Below, piece after piece: positions 63,523 through 64,000 of a stretch of 64,000 bases of DNA. The notes below the pieces were generated by a model, which worked only from the letters and a program-made list of their open reading frames with translations, ran no database searches and was not told the origin of the DNA. Position 1 is the first letter of the stretch. Each line of letters starts with the position of its first letter. This stretch comes from Streptomyces griseoaurantiacus. Its GTDB lineage: Bacteria > Actinomycetota > Actinomycetes > Streptomycetales > Streptomycetaceae. Location: positions 62,001 to 126,000 of the forward strand of contig BNBP01000004.1 of NCBI GenBank assembly GCA_014656015.1, given 5' to 3'. The translations under genes were made by a program, and so were the position numbers.

Positions 63523-64000
63523 GCGGTCTCCTGGAGGAAGTCCCTGATGCGGTCGCCGAGCCCGGCGGCGGCGTCCTCCATCACGTAGTGGCCGGCGTCG
63601 GGGAAGCGGTGGACCTCGGCGTGGGGGAAGCGGCGGATCCATTCCCGGAGCAGCGCCGGTGTGAAGACGGGGTCGCGCATGCCCCAGCCGAGGAGCAGCG
63701 GCAGCGCGGACAGGCCGGGGCTCCCTTCGGGGGGTTCGAGCAACCGCCAGGCGGGGTCCGCCGGGTGCCGGGGGATGGCCCGGACGGCCTCGGTGAGCGC
63801 CCGGCGTTCCGCCCGGCGGGCGTGCGGGCCCAGCAGGGCCCGGCGTTCGGCGGCGGACAGCGGGTGGTGGACCCCGGCGCGCACGGCGACGCGGGCGAAG
63901 GCGTTGGTGGCGTGGACGCATGCGGCGACCGGCCGGTGGTCGCGGATCCAGCGCAGGTAGAAGGGCAGCCGGAAGCCCTCAGGGAAGGGGAAGGCCACGG
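63519..64000 (-). CDS. oleB: OleB-like alpha/beta hydrolase, C-terminal part (cut by window edge)
   Basis: About 160 residues of a haloalkane-dehalogenase-fold protein reach the right window edge. The stretch ATNAFARVAVRAGVHHPLS, PLLLGWGMRDPVFTPALLRE (Asp), and FPDAGHYVMEDAA (His) match OleB, which decarboxylates the OleC beta-lactone to an olefin. The nucleophile region lies beyond the window. Stop overlaps oleC by 4 nt. Confidence 0.82.
   Translation of the reverse strand, partial: VAFPFPEGFRLPFYLRWIRDHRPVAACVHATNAFARVAVRAGVHHPLSAAERRALLGPHARRAERRALTEAVRAIPRHPADPAWRLLEPPEGSPGLSALPLLLGWGMRDPVFTPALLREWIRRFPHAEVHRFPDAGHYVMEDAAAGLGDRIRDFLQETA

Noticed and set aside
59278..64000. Ordinary fatty-acid synthase cluster
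   Set aside because: No FabD, FabG, FabH or FabI genes are adjacent, and OleC/OleD motifs (YGATECLPV, FPVDPRHNSKI, VDTTHV) indicate the Ole pathway instead.

Overview
The window is high-GC actinobacterial chromosome and reads as Streptomyces. Third codon positions are strongly G/C, GTG and TTG starts are common, many adjacent genes share 4-nt ATGA/GTGA overlaps, and the gene families (AllR-type IclR next to malate synthase, CspA/DEAD-box cold-shock cluster, LtrA, HipA-like kinase, AIM24, ABATE/CGNR regulator) are typical of that genus. No rRNA, tRNA or CRISPR array was recognised.

Layout. 1-3.1 kb: minus-strand reductive pyrimidine-catabolism operon (beta-ureidopropionase-type amidase, class III aminotransferase, dihydropyrimidinase cut by the left edge). 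3.5-14.7 kb: housekeeping and secreted genes (ClpC-like ATPase, gamma-glutamyltransferase, two uncharacterised proteins, secreted SGNH hydrolase, exonuclease III, metallo-beta-lactamase-fold hydrolase, fused PcaD-PcaC enzyme). 14.7-20.9 kb: a scarred segment with many truncated genes (integrase tail, XdhC, SnoaL-like, IS3 transposase tail, MFS, GNAT and HATPase fragments) around an intact MarR/amidohydrolase pair and an RNase J. 21.2-25.4 kb: cold-shock cluster with two CspA-like proteins, a MerR-type regulator, a small conserved protein, a CBS-domain protein and a DEAD-box helicase interrupted by an in-frame amber codon. 25.7-26.6 kb: more remnants. 26.7-34.1 kb: aldehyde dehydrogenase, LtrA, a large LuxR-family (LAL) regulator and a haloperoxidase-type hydrolase. 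The first and last of these share a nearly identical 106-bp leader, which suggests one regulon. 34.3-46.6 kb: GNAT, CGNR regulator, divergent TetR/peroxiredoxin, SNF2 helicase plus SWIM protein, ROK sugar kinase, and GntR facing a Gfo/Idh/MocA dehydrogenase. 46.7-50.5 kb: AraC regulator, an ACMSD-type amidohydrolase and a quinone-oxidoreductase-like MDR protein. 50.5-55.3 kb: AIM24, AllR-like IclR, DUF5955-like protein, MobA-like nucleotidyltransferase and malate synthase (glyoxylate metabolism). 55.3-59.3 kb: HipA-like kinase, and MarR divergent from a Bcr/CflA exporter coupled to a second amidohydrolase.

59.3-64.0 kb (minus strand, running off the right edge): a tightly overlapping operon encoding OleB, OleC and OleD homologues, a stand-alone acyl carrier protein and a FabF-like ketosynthase. 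OleB/C/D normally turn a condensed beta-keto acid into a beta-lactone and then an olefin. Their operonic linkage to an ACP and an extra ketosynthase, with no OleA visible here, makes this the best candidate for an undescribed biosynthetic system.

Two other themes stand out. At five loci short tandem duplications start at or span a stop codon and keep it. Several divergent regulator/target pairs carry perfect inverted repeats that look like operators.
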